NCBI RefSeq assembly: GCF_900176285.1
Contig: NZ_FWXF01000001.1
Location: forward strand, 313,987 to 377,986
Direction: 5' to 3'
From: Desulfacinum hydrothermale DSM 13146
GTDB lineage: Bacteria; Desulfobacterota; Syntrophobacteria; Syntrophobacterales; DSM-9756
DNA length: 64,000 nucleotides
The translations under genes and the position numbers were made by a program. Positions 52,989 to 61,813 of the stretch are shown piece after piece. Positions within the stretch are counted from its first letter, which is position 1; each line of letters opens with the position of its first letter. Under the pieces are notes generated by a model. It was not told the origin of the DNA and did not search any database. It was given only the letters and a program-made list of their open reading frames with translations.

Positions 52989-53687
52989 TCAGTGGTCGTC
53001 GAACCGGTAGCCGAAAAGCTCGATGTCGCGTCGGAAGTGGCGTTCTACGAGCTCGGCCGTTTCATCTGTGTAGTAGACCCGGTAGTCCCTCCGATCCGTA
53101 GCCTTTCGCTTGTGGGGCAGCGCCGGCGTCCGGATGCCCATGCGCCGGCAGGCTTCGTGGAAGTCTTGTTCCAGTCGTTCGTAGCGTCCCACGAAATCCA
53201 CAATCAGACTTCCGTCCAGATCCACCAAATAGTCCGACTGGCGTTCGATGGAAACGTCGAAGTGGAAGACGTAGGGGCGTTCCGGATCCAGCTTGTACTT
53301 GAGAAAATCTTCGAACGTTTCCAACCCCTTCATCAGATGGGGGCGTTCCCGGCGGATGTGATGGAACGAGCTGACCTGCAGATCCCAGGGGTTGCGCACG
53401 AAGGCGAACTTGAAGAGGCTTTGGAAATAATCGCGCGGTAGCATCTCCTTGGCGGCGATCACCTTGGCATGGCGGGGGAGTTTGCACGCCAGTCGGTGCC
53501 CCGAAAGGGCGCTCAGGCGGCTGCATACGAACATGGGGATCCGCCAGGGATCCTTCCACTTGTAACCCCTCAGGGCTACCCGGATGCTGGTTCCCCCCGT
53601 CTTGGGGATATGCACGAAGAGGAACTGGTATTTGGGCGATAGCAACACCGCTGTCATCCTTTCGAAGTACTCGTTGAAGGCGACCAC
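52989..53687 (-). CDS. sulfotransferase family 2-like protein
   Basis: This 232-residue cytoplasmic protein has F-L-F-V-H-I-P-K-T-G-G-T-S (about 22-34), the PAPS 5'-phosphosulfate-binding loop, and F-A-F-V-R-N-P-W-D (about 93-101), the 3'-phosphate motif. These are the hallmarks of carbohydrate sulfotransferases. It starts at GTG 53687 directly after the first GT4 gene's stop. Context implies sulfation of the sugar polymer built by the adjacent glycosyltransferases. Ribosome site not evident. Confidence 0.88.
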   Translation of the reverse strand: MVAFNEYFERMTAVLLSPKYQFLFVHIPKTGGTSIRVALRGYKWKDPWRIPMFVCSRLSALSGHRLACKLPRHAKVIAAKEMLPRDYFQSLFKFAFVRNPWDLQVSSFHHIRRERPHLMKGLETFEDFLKYKLDPERPYVFHFDVSIERQSDYLVDLDGSLIVDFVGRYERLEQDFHEACRRMGIRTPALPHKRKATDRRDYRVYYTDETAELVERHFRRDIELFGYRFDDH

Positions 53688-53692
53688 GATCG

Positions 53693-54811
53693 TCAGATCG
53701 GTCTTTTCAGCAAGACCTCCAGATAGCGTCGCGCGCTGTTTTCCGCCGTGTAAGGCGCCGCAGCCTCCTGCAACCGCTCCTTATGGGGCGGATGATCCAG
53801 CATGTCAAGAACGGCCTGAGCCATGGCATGGGGGTTGCGCATGGGAACCAGCGGCGCCACCCTTCCTGCTTGAAGGATTTCCCGGGGACCGCTGGGACAG
53901 TCCGTGGCCACCACGGGAGTGCCCAGGGCCAGGGCTTCCGTGAGCGCATTGGGAGATCCTTCCCAGATGGACGAAAGCACAAAAACGGACGCCTTCCGGA
54001 GAAAAGGGTAGGGGTTGGGGACGAATCCGGGCAGATCCACGTCCTCTCGGATTCCCAGCTGGGAGGCCAGGGCCTCCAGGCTCACCCGGTCCCGGCCTTC
54101 GCCCAGGATGACCAGACGTGACAGTCGGCGGGACCTGACGATCTGGAACGCTCGCAGAAGGGTGGGAAAATCCTTCTGTCGCGTGAGCCGGCCCATACCC
54201 ACAAGGACCGGTGTCTCGCCGCCGTTGAACCAGGGATGGGATATGGGTGCTGCCGCCGACTCAAAGAGTTGGGGGGCGATCACCGGGTTCGGAACGACCG
54301 TGAGGGTGTCTTCCGGGATACCGGCGAAACGGACCAGATCTTTGGCCACTCCGCGCGAGACGGCCACGATGGCATCCGCTTTCGGGTAGAGCCATCGGAT
54401 GGGCAGGGCCCATGCCAGCCGGTGGATCTGCCCTTTGGATTTGAGCGCTTCCGATACCGTGGTGCCCATGCGAACGACCACCCGCGTGTCCGTTTTCGCC
54501 ATCATGCGAGCCAGAATCGCCGTCTGATTGGCTCGGTCCTTGGCGGCCAGAAGGGCCGTGGGTCGATGGGTTTTCAGGTAGCGCACGAGTTCTGGTAGTG
54601 CGGAATAGGTGTGCTCGGTTCCCAAGGGAACCGAGCGGACCCGAGGTGAAAGTTGTTGAAGGTAGGAGCTCCGAGTCTTGACCATCAAGAGATCCACCGC
54701 AAAACCAGATTCGGCCAGATAGGAGCACAGGTGGCTGAGCATTTTCTCCACACCCCCATGGCCCGAAAACGAAGCAAAAACGGCAATCAGAGGTCTTCCG
54801 GCGTTGTTCAC
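53693..54811 (-). CDS. GT4-family glycosyltransferase
   Basis: This 372-residue GT-B enzyme starts at GTG 54811, after GGAAGGAAAAG. The acceptor-binding N-terminal domain begins with V-F-A-S-F-S-G-H-G-G-V-E-K-M. The C-terminal domain has the donor-binding pattern G-M-G-R-L-T-R-Q-K-D-F, then V-L-S-S-I-W-E-G-S-P-N-A-L-T-E-A-L-A-L-G-T-P-V-V-A-T-D-C-P-S-G-P-R-E-I-L split into usual E-x7-E motif. It is the first of several closely related GT4 genes. Confidence 0.92.
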   Translation of the reverse strand: MNNAGRPLIAVFASFSGHGGVEKMLSHLCSYLAESGFAVDLLMVKTRSSYLQQLSPRVRSVPLGTEHTYSALPELVRYLKTHRPTALLAAKDRANQTAILARMMAKTDTRVVVRMGTTVSEALKSKGQIHRLAWALPIRWLYPKADAIVAVSRGVAKDLVRFAGIPEDTLTVVPNPVIAPQLFESAAAPISHPWFNGGETPVLVGMGRLTRQKDFPTLLRAFQIVRSRRLSRLVILGEGRDRVSLEALASQLGIREDVDLPGFVPNPYPFLRKASVFVLSSIWEGSPNALTEALALGTPVVATDCPSGPREILQAGRVAPLVPMRNPHAMAQAVLDMLDHPPHKERLQEAAAPYTAENSARRYLEVLLKRPI

Positions 54812-54895
54812 TTCACTTTTCCTTCCAGAAAGTGCCAGGAGCTTGTCCGAAACCGTGCTTCCGGAAATGCGACTCCGCTACGCACGCTCTCTGTA

Positions 54896-54918
54896 GGGGC
54901 GATCCGCCGGGTCGCCCC
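54896..54918. repeat. GGGGCG-type intergenic palindrome
   Basis: GGGGCGATCC (54896-54905) pairs with GGGTCGCCCC (54909-54918) with one G-U around GCC. It lies in a 270-base gap between two GT4 genes with no coding potential. Confidence 0.7.
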
Positions 54919-55081
54919 TGGAAACCAGGGCAAAGCCTGCCGACCTCAGGCCGGCAGGGCGCTGTGTCATGGCAGTCCCAAACGGCGCGGTTCGAACGAA
55001 AAGGGATCAACTGGTCCGTTCTCACACAAGCAACTGCTCCGGCATGTCTTTTCTCATGTCCACGGATGGAAGAAGTATACT

Positions 55082-56287
55082 TCACGCATCCCTCATCCCG
55101 GTGGCACCGCGTCGGGTCTTGATCCCCAACGCTGTCATGTAACGGGTTGCGCAGTGATGGACATGGTAGCGTTCAGCCGCCCGGCGGAGTTCCTGGGGCG
55201 ATGGGGCCGAGCGCAAGGTTCGTCGAATGGCGTCGGCCAGACGCTCGGGATCACCCACCGGCACAAGAGGCCCATATCGGCCGTCTTCCAGTATTTCTCG
55301 AGGTCCACTGGGACAGTCCGTGGACACCACCGGAACGCCCAAGGCCATGGCTTCGGCCAAGACGTTCCCAAATCCTTCCCATTTGGAACTCAGGACGACC
55401 AGGTCCGCTTTGGCCATTTCCGCAAAGGGATTGGAAACGAAGCCGGGGAGACTGACCTGGCCGTTCAATTCCAGGCGGTGGATCAGTTCTTCAAGACGAG
55501 CGCGGCGTCGTCCTTCGCCGAAGATGACAAGTCTGGATGGAATGTCTTTTTGCACCTTGACGAAGGCGCGAATGAGCGTCTCAAAGTCCTTCCTCGCGCA
55601 CAGTTCTCCAAAAGCGGCAATGATCCGAGTCCCCTCTTTGTGTGCCAACCATGGATGAGATGCTGGCAGGCGGGCCGAATCGAGGATGTCATCGGTGAGG
55701 ATGGGATTGGGTATTACCCAGAACCGATCCTCGGGCATTCCTGTGATAGAAGCAAAGTCTTGGGCGGCACCTCGGGATGGAAAGATGATCCCGTCGGCGT
55801 GGGGGTAGAGACGGCGCATGGATAAGAGCTGGATGGATCTGTCCACGACGCCTCTGGAATGGAGGTTGGTGCTCACGGTCGTTCCCAATCGCAACATGAC
55901 ACGGCCGGAAAACTTGGCAAGGCGGGTTGCGACAATGCAGGTCCTGTTGACGCGGTCCTTGTCCGTGAGGATCGTCCCGGGCCGAACCCTTTTGAGGTAC
56001 TTCACCAAGTGAGGCGCACAGGACAACACATGGCTTACGGGAAGCTCCAGCGTTCGAATGTTTGGATGGAGCTTGTGCAGATAAGGGCCATGATTCCTGA
56101 TCTTCAACAGATCAATGGTGACTCCCGCTGATGCCATCGCCGGCAACAGGTTGGAAAAGAGGCGGTTGACCCCGCTGTGCGGCGATGTGGCGCAAAAGAC
56201 GGCAAGATCCATGCCATTGCGGCCTTCAAGTCCCGCCGGCGGGGTCGAAATCCTCGGGTGGGAGCGGCTGCTTTGAAAGGTGTTCAT
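55082..56287 (-). CDS. GT4-family glycosyltransferase
   Basis: This 401-residue GT-B enzyme starts at ATG 56287 behind AAAGGA, with a 25-residue N-terminal tail before the conserved M-D-L-A-V-F start. Domain pattern matches the neighbouring GT4 genes: I-I-P-F-P-S-R-G in the linker, G-E-L-C-A-R-K-D-F, G-E-G-R-R-R-A, and E-G-F-G-N-V-L-A-E-A-M-A-L. A short internal start at 56212 is an alternative. It is separated from its upstream GT4 neighbour by 13 bases. Confidence 0.9.
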   Translation of the reverse strand: MNTFQSSRSHPRISTPPAGLEGRNGMDLAVFCATSPHSGVNRLFSNLLPAMASAGVTIDLLKIRNHGPYLHKLHPNIRTLELPVSHVLSCAPHLVKYLKRVRPGTILTDKDRVNRTCIVATRLAKFSGRVMLRLGTTVSTNLHSRGVVDRSIQLLSMRRLYPHADGIIFPSRGAAQDFASITGMPEDRFWVIPNPILTDDILDSARLPASHPWLAHKEGTRIIAAFGELCARKDFETLIRAFVKVQKDIPSRLVIFGEGRRRARLEELIHRLELNGQVSLPGFVSNPFAEMAKADLVVLSSKWEGFGNVLAEAMALGVPVVSTDCPSGPREILEDGRYGPLVPVGDPERLADAIRRTLRSAPSPQELRRAAERYHVHHCATRYMTALGIKTRRGATGMRDA

Positions 56288-56300
56288 GCAATTCGTCCTT

Positions 56301-57413
56301 TCATTTCCCCGACAGGCCCAAGGCCTCTAGATATCGAGGAGCCATCTTCTCCACCGTATAGCAAGATACCGTTCGTTGGAGAACGTCCTGATCCGGTGGG
56401 TTTTCCATCACGTTCATCATGGCCGATGCCAAGGCTTGCGGGTTCCCCACGGGAACCAGCGGGGCGGCCGTGCCCTCTTGTGTGATTTCTCGGGGACCAT
56501 TGGGACAATCCGTTGCCACCACGGGGGTTCCAACGGCCATGGCTTCAACCAACGCGTTGCCAAAGCCTTCCCATCTGGACGATAGGACGAAGAGCGCCGC
56601 CCGTTTCATGTAGGCATAGGGATTGTCCACATGACCCGGCATACTGACATGGGAGTCGATATGAAGGCGTCGTGCAAGATCTTCAAGGGAGGCGCGTTGA
56701 TTGCCCTCTCCCAGAATAACCAGCCGGCATGGTCTCTTTTCGCTCACGATCTTGAAGGCGTGCAGAAGCGTGGGAAAATCCTTTTGGGGTTCCAGTCGTC
56801 CCACTCCAAGCACAATGGGAAGGGAAGGATTTTTGAACCATGGATGGTCGGGTTCTGCTTCGGCCTTCTTGAAGATGTCCGGGGTGATCACCGGGTTGTG
56901 CACCACTTTGACCCGGTCCCGGGGAACATCCAGCAGCTTCAGCAAATCGTCAGCCACCCCGCGGGAAACGGCCACAAAGCCATCATTGCGGGGGTAGTAA
57001 TGGTGAAACCAGGAGGCATGTTTATTGCGCTTTTCGGGTCTCAGGTTGTCGATTTCTCTCGACATGTTGGTGTGGACGCCCGCATAGACCCGGGTCTTCA
57101 CACAGGCTAGAGCCCGCGCTCGCAGGGCCGCCACGTTTACCCGGATCCGTTCCGTGACCAGACATTGGGGGTGATGTTGGCGAAGATACCAGGCCAAACG
57201 AGGTACGCTCAACAGGGCGTGAGAGCCCTTTACATGAAAGACGCGGACCAGGGGGTCCACCCGATCCAGGTACGGGCTGTCCATTCTGCCAAGCAGAAGG
57301 TCCACGCGCACTCCCTCGCGGACCAGTTCCGCCATGAGATTTGTCCAGATCTTGCCGATACCGCCATGGCCTAAAGACGCCATGAAGAAAGCAACATGCC
57401 CTTGAGGACCCAC
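56301..57413 (-). CDS. GT4-family glycosyltransferase
   Basis: This 370-residue GT-B enzyme most likely starts at GTG 57413 with AAAGGAG five bases upstream. The same frame is open further up, through the end of the previous gene. It has the N-terminal M-A-S-L-G-H-G-G-I-G-K, a middle V-S-R-G-V-A-D-D, then G-V-G-R-L-E-P-Q-K-D-F and E-G-F-G-N-A-L-V-E-A-M. It resembles its neighbours more than typical GT4, suggesting local duplication. It ends 14 bases before the next gene. Confidence 0.9.
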   Translation of the reverse strand: MGPQGHVAFFMASLGHGGIGKIWTNLMAELVREGVRVDLLLGRMDSPYLDRVDPLVRVFHVKGSHALLSVPRLAWYLRQHHPQCLVTERIRVNVAALRARALACVKTRVYAGVHTNMSREIDNLRPEKRNKHASWFHHYYPRNDGFVAVSRGVADDLLKLLDVPRDRVKVVHNPVITPDIFKKAEAEPDHPWFKNPSLPIVLGVGRLEPQKDFPTLLHAFKIVSEKRPCRLVILGEGNQRASLEDLARRLHIDSHVSMPGHVDNPYAYMKRAALFVLSSRWEGFGNALVEAMAVGTPVVATDCPNGPREITQEGTAAPLVPVGNPQALASAMMNVMENPPDQDVLQRTVSCYTVEKMAPRYLEALGLSGK

Positions 57414-57427
57414 GGGTGCTCCTTTTG

Positions 57428-58546
57428 CTAACGAAGAGGGTAACCGAAAACTTCCAGGTACTTCTGGGCACTGGCCCGTAAGGTGTAGTCTTGAACCGCA
57501 TCCTTGAGGAATGGTTTGGGAATCGGTTTTTCCAATGTCTCCAGGATGGCTGCCGCCATGGCTTCCGGGTTCCCACATGGGACCAGCCTTCCGTACTTGC
57601 CGTCGTGGAGGATCTCTCGCGGACCGCTTGGGCAGTCCGTGGACACCACAGGGGTTCCAACGGCCAAGGCTTCCGTGAGGACATTGGGAGATCCTTCCCG
57701 AAGAGAGGAAAGAACAAATACGGTCGCTCTCGCCAAATAGGCGTAGGGGTTTTGCACGAAGCCGGGAAAGGAAACCCAGGAAAGAACTCCCAGATCGCGT
57801 GCCAATCGTATGAGCTTATCTTTTTGTCGGCCCTTTCCCAAAATGATGAGAAGAGCCGGTGTCTTCTGGCGCACCAGCGCAAAGGCCCGGAGAAGTGTGG
57901 GAAAGTCCTTGGCCTTTCTCATCCCCCCCATCCCCACGATAACGGGGGTTTTTTCGTGCTCGTGAAAATAGGGATGGTCTAACGGTGCTTGCGCCAGAAG
58001 ATCTATTTCCGGCGCGATGACAGGATTGGGAACCACATGGATTCGAGCCTTCCTTTTGCCGAGCAGGCGTTGGATATCCTCCGCCACACCCCGGGACACA
58101 GCAATCACCCCATCCGCTCGAGGAAGGAGTCGCTTTAGTTTCCAGGTGGTTCTCAACAATTTGAAAGGAGAACGGTTGTCTCGTGCCGAAAGGGTCGTGC
58201 CGATTCGGAGAAAGGTCCGTGTCTGGCCACGGGTGAGCGCTCCGGCGGCTACCACTTCCTCGTCACTTCGCTTGCCCGAGAGCAGAATCTGCGGTCTCGC
58301 CCCAGCCAGGTAGCGGCACAGGGCGGACATGCGTTCCCTGCTCGTCCGTGCCTGGATTTCAAGAACGTTCAGCTGGTTGCCAATCGTATGCACATAGGGA
58401 CTGTCGGTCTTTGCCAAGAGGAAGTCCACGGAACAGCCCAGTTCTTCCAAACCCCTGGCCAGATGCACCAGCATCTTTTCGGTGCCGCCATCTCCAAAGG
58501 AAAAGGCTGTGATGGCTATTTTAGGAGGTCTCCACTTCAACACCAT
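57428..58546 (-). CDS. GT4-family glycosyltransferase
   Basis: This 372-residue GT-B enzyme starts at ATG 58546 just after the O-antigen ligase. It has A-F-S-F-G-D-G-G-T-E-K-M, V-S-R-G-V-A-E-D, G-M-G-G-M-R-K-A-K-D-F, and V-L-S-S-L-R-E-G-S-P-N-V-L-T-E-A-L-A. Compared with the three paralogues the sugar-binding loop G-x-G-R reads G-M-G-G-M-R, which might change donor preference. It is probably involved in building surface polysaccharide. Confidence 0.92.
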   Translation of the reverse strand: MVLKWRPPKIAITAFSFGDGGTEKMLVHLARGLEELGCSVDFLLAKTDSPYVHTIGNQLNVLEIQARTSRERMSALCRYLAGARPQILLSGKRSDEEVVAAGALTRGQTRTFLRIGTTLSARDNRSPFKLLRTTWKLKRLLPRADGVIAVSRGVAEDIQRLLGKRKARIHVVPNPVIAPEIDLLAQAPLDHPYFHEHEKTPVIVGMGGMRKAKDFPTLLRAFALVRQKTPALLIILGKGRQKDKLIRLARDLGVLSWVSFPGFVQNPYAYLARATVFVLSSLREGSPNVLTEALAVGTPVVSTDCPSGPREILHDGKYGRLVPCGNPEAMAAAILETLEKPIPKPFLKDAVQDYTLRASAQKYLEVFGYPLR

Positions 58547-58556
58547 TCTGTGCCTT

Positions 58557-59888
58557 CTATTTTGAAACCTCCAGAGTGCTTTTCGCTGACGGCCGCAAAG
58601 CGGCGCCGCACAGCACTCCGGCAAGAAGATTCCAGTAGTATCGCCAATCGGGGTGGAGTGACCTGAAGTCGAACAAGGCCCAGAGGATCATATATGTCAA
58701 GGAAGATACGGCGAACAGGGTGAAGGATCGGTCCAAGCGGCCTTCCTTCCATGCATGCCATACCATCCGATAGAGACTGGCAATGAGCCAAGCGAACAGG
58801 GCATAGCCCAACAGGCCGTAATGGAAAAGGATTTCCAAGTGCGTGCTGTGGAGATGGTCCCACCATTGGGGTTCACCTTTCCAGTTGAGCACACGCAGCG
58901 TCTCTCGGCCGCTTTCCCGTATAAAGTAATAGGATTCGGCGGGACCGTATCCCCACAGTGGTTTTTGCACAACGGACTGCAGGCCGAAAAGATAGAGTTG
59001 TGCTCGACGGCCCACCGAAGTGGAAGTGGGTTTATCGAATTCAAAGTTGGGAAGTTGCAAGATGGTATTTTTTTCTTGGATCCACCTTCGTTCTATAAAA
59101 GACCAGTTGAACGCTGTGAATGCACATAGGAGCACGACCCCAATGAGTAGGCCGATTTTGAAACGGCGCATGTTATCTGCCATCCCGACAGGTCGAATCC
59201 AGTATGCTAAGAAAATCAAAAAAAGGGAAGTTGAGTAGAAGGCCAACAAGGCTCCTCTGGACTGCGTAAAAGCTAGTCCCTGTCCGAATACAGCAGTCAG
59301 CAACAACCAAAGAATTACCTTAATGAATTTCCATCTTTTAGCATTCCAGAATTTCGGTGCAAAACATACGAGTCCAAATAGGGTGGTTCCTGAATAAAGC
59401 GCAAAGGATATAATACGATGGTGGAAACCCGTTCTCCTTCCCTCCCAGGCCTTCGCGAGAGTTGCCATGTCACTGTTCATGATCATACCAACAAGGAGCC
59501 CGAGCATGGCCAGCCACAGCATGCGGCGGCATATCTTGACGTTGCCGGCGCACAGTAGTCCCACGGCGGGAAAGAGCAAGAGCCGGCTCCATTCCCAAGC
59601 TCCTTGAAGATGCCAGGGGGCGCGGCTTCCATCGAATAAAACCGCCATTCCAGTTCTCAATAAAATGAAGGAAAGCACCAGGATCCAGGAAAGAAAAAAG
59701 GTCCGGTTGCCCGTGGGGAATTGCTTCCACGAAGTCAATATGGCGACTCCAACGGTTATCCAAAAGCAAAGCGCGGCCAAACCGGTGCTCAGAAGGGAGA
59801 AGAAGGCAAAACCGTAGATTCCCGCAGCCGACAGCATCGGCAGGATTGCCTGGAGCTGAAACTGAGAATGGGAGTCAAAAAGCCTCAT
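58557..59888 (-). CDS. O-antigen ligase/polymerase family membrane protein
   Basis: This 443-residue protein has about 10-12 hydrophobic segments and a large periplasmic loop (about 270-345) with R-G-A-L-L-A-F-Y and the Wzy_C/WaaL pattern H-L-H-S-T-H-L-E-I-L-F-H-Y-G-L-L-G-Y. It either ligates O-polysaccharide to lipid A-core or polymerises repeat units. The gene is AT-richer than its neighbours, a sign of possible transfer. It sits between the methyltransferase and the GT4 array. Confidence 0.9.
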   Translation of the reverse strand: MRLFDSHSQFQLQAILPMLSAAGIYGFAFFSLLSTGLAALCFWITVGVAILTSWKQFPTGNRTFFLSWILVLSFILLRTGMAVLFDGSRAPWHLQGAWEWSRLLLFPAVGLLCAGNVKICRRMLWLAMLGLLVGMIMNSDMATLAKAWEGRRTGFHHRIISFALYSGTTLFGLVCFAPKFWNAKRWKFIKVILWLLLTAVFGQGLAFTQSRGALLAFYSTSLFLIFLAYWIRPVGMADNMRRFKIGLLIGVVLLCAFTAFNWSFIERRWIQEKNTILQLPNFEFDKPTSTSVGRRAQLYLFGLQSVVQKPLWGYGPAESYYFIRESGRETLRVLNWKGEPQWWDHLHSTHLEILFHYGLLGYALFAWLIASLYRMVWHAWKEGRLDRSFTLFAVSSLTYMILWALFDFRSLHPDWRYYWNLLAGVLCGAALRPSAKSTLEVSK

Positions 59889-59900
59889 AGTGTGAGCTCC

Positions 59901-60632
59901 TCAGCCTGTTCTGTCTTTACTTTTCTTTTCGATGAAACTTGGCATGCGTCTCGGCACTTTCCTGATTTTGTGAAGCAGGTTGGTCAAAGCGGCATAACCC
60001 ACTCCGGTATCGCAAAGCCATGTGTCCTCAGAAAGTGATCCATGATCGGCGAAAACCGCCTTCCATTTTTCGGGTTGTTTGGAGCCTATGGCAAAAACAT
60101 AGACAGAGCTCATGCGGTGATCGTTATAGCTCAGGTAGAGGACTTCGAGGCCGTTTTTTTTAAAAAGTCTTCTTACGGCGAGAGGGGAAAAGCGCCAGTA
60201 GTCGCCATAGTTGGTATGATACGGCTGGAGAAAAGGGACACACACGATGACCACGTCCCGAGTCATCAGGCAAATGTTTTGGAACGCTTTCCGCGCATCG
60301 AAAATGTGCTCCAACGTGGTGTGATTGAAAACCACATCAAAACGGTCTAATAGATCGTGAGGAAGGTCCTGTTCCAGATCTAAAAATATCTCGTTCTCAT
60401 ATCCCTGAAAACCCTTGGCTTGGCTCTTCCAGTTGGTGATCCAATAAGTATTTGCTTTTACAAAGTAATCTCGGTAATGTGTACCTTCCTTGTCTTCATC
60501 TTTCCAGGCGCTTGCATTCACCACATGCCCTTCGAAAAGTGGGGCGAATTTGGCCAACTCCCTGTTCGACCAATATCGAGGAAGGCGAAATCTACGATCA
60601 ATACCCAGTTTGTAGTCAAAGATCCTCAACAT
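59901..60632 (-). CDS. SAM-dependent methyltransferase-like protein
   Basis: This 243-residue protein has a class I methyltransferase-like core, with D-V-V-F-N-H-T-T-L-E-H-I-F-D (motif for the post-motif I helix) and W-R-F-S-P-L-A-V-R-R-L-F. The classic G-x-G-x-G motif I is not clear, so it may be divergent or a methyltransferase-11-like protein. It lies between O-antigen ligase and a GT4 gene, so it probably modifies sugar residues. AT-richer than the window average. Confidence 0.7.
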   Translation of the reverse strand: MLRIFDYKLGIDRRFRLPRYWSNRELAKFAPLFEGHVVNASAWKDEDKEGTHYRDYFVKANTYWITNWKSQAKGFQGYENEIFLDLEQDLPHDLLDRFDVVFNHTTLEHIFDARKAFQNICLMTRDVVIVCVPFLQPYHTNYGDYWRFSPLAVRRLFKKNGLEVLYLSYNDHRMSSVYVFAIGSKQPEKWKAVFADHGSLSEDTWLCDTGVGYAALTNLLHKIRKVPRRMPSFIEKKSKDRTG

Positions 60633-60633
60633 G

Positions 60634-61788
60634 TTAGGCTCCCGAATTTCTCAGAACAACATCACGGATCGTGCAGGCCCTGTTTTCCCAACTGTATGTG
60701 GCTGCATCGTTTCGCGCCGTTTGGGAAAACCGCAGGGCTAAATCAGGGTTGGCTCGCAAGGATTGGACCGCCGCCACCCAGCCTTCGGGGTCGTCGGGAT
60801 CGACGCAGAGCCCGTTTCTGCCGTTTTCGATGATCTCGCGGATGGGCTTGAGGTCGCTGACGATGATCGGGCGACCTGCCGCCATGGCTTCGAACAATTT
60901 CATGGGGCTGATGGAAGCGGCGTGGGGCAGGTGCCGCTGGTAGGGCATGACCAGGATATCCGCCTCTTCCAAGTACTTGGGGATATCGCGATGAGAGACA
61001 AACGGCACCACCTGAATGGGCGAATGTCTCGGAGGGTCCTGCAGTTCGCCGACGACCGTGACCCGGCAGCAATCCAGCGTGCTCAGGCGTTCCAGGATAT
61101 CCAAGCCCCGATCACGACTGATCCGGCCCACATAGACGATATGCGGGCTTTTGAGCCGTCTTGGATCGAATGGCTGGATCTTTCGGAACATCGCTGGGTC
61201 CACACCGCTGGGGCAGACATGGATCCGTGTGGGTTCCGCGCCATGTTCAATCAGCATTTGGGCGGCGGCTCGGCTGATGGAAAAGAGGTTTCGGACGACG
61301 CCTCGTCGATAGGCGGCCAGAACTGGTTCCAAGGCACCGGTTCTGTGGATGGCCGCCACATCGTGAATCTCGAGGCTGTGAGGTATCTTTCTGCGGGTCA
61401 GGGACAAGCTGATGGGCACGGACCGGGTGTAAACAGAGGCTGCGGTTTTCAAAAGCCGGCCGTAGATCCAGAAGAAAGGGGCGAAGTGGAAGGCTTTCCA
61501 ATGGGATTTGAGCCACGGTGTGGCACACACATCCAGTCTCCTGAGAACTCCCAAATAGCGCAGTCTTTCTTCCAGGGATTCTTTCCCCTGCCAAGGCGGA
61601 ACAAAGAGCCGCACTCCAACCCCTATTTTGTCGAGACCTTCCACTGTTTTGAGGGTTTGAATGACGTTGGCCCGCCGGCGATGAAGTCGGGCTCTGGCAA
61701 CATAAACCATATCCGGTCTTGAGGTTTTCTTTGCGCCCAATCGTTTGCCTCTTTCGAATCCAGGGAGTCTCTTCCGCAACTCGACCAT
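60634..61788 (-). CDS. GT4-family glycosyltransferase
   Basis: This 384-residue GT-B enzyme has I-V-Y-V-G-R-I-S-R-D-R-G-L-D, then E-E-A-D-I-L-V-M-P-Y-Q, and S-P-M-K-L-F-E-A-M-A-A-G-R-P-I-I-V-S-D (donor-binding acid-rich region). It belongs to a different GT4 subgroup than the four clustered genes at 53.7-58.5 kb. The next gene starts 2 bases away. Role in core or O-chain assembly is likely. Confidence 0.9.
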   Translation of the reverse strand: MVELRKRLPGFERGKRLGAKKTSRPDMVYVARARLHRRRANVIQTLKTVEGLDKIGVGVRLFVPPWQGKESLEERLRYLGVLRRLDVCATPWLKSHWKAFHFAPFFWIYGRLLKTAASVYTRSVPISLSLTRRKIPHSLEIHDVAAIHRTGALEPVLAAYRRGVVRNLFSISRAAAQMLIEHGAEPTRIHVCPSGVDPAMFRKIQPFDPRRLKSPHIVYVGRISRDRGLDILERLSTLDCCRVTVVGELQDPPRHSPIQVVPFVSHRDIPKYLEEADILVMPYQRHLPHAASISPMKLFEAMAAGRPIIVSDLKPIREIIENGRNGLCVDPDDPEGWVAAVQSLRANPDLALRFSQTARNDAATYSWENRACTIRDVVLRNSGA

Positions 61789-61813
61789 GACCTTTGCAGC
61801 CGGAAGGGTGGTG

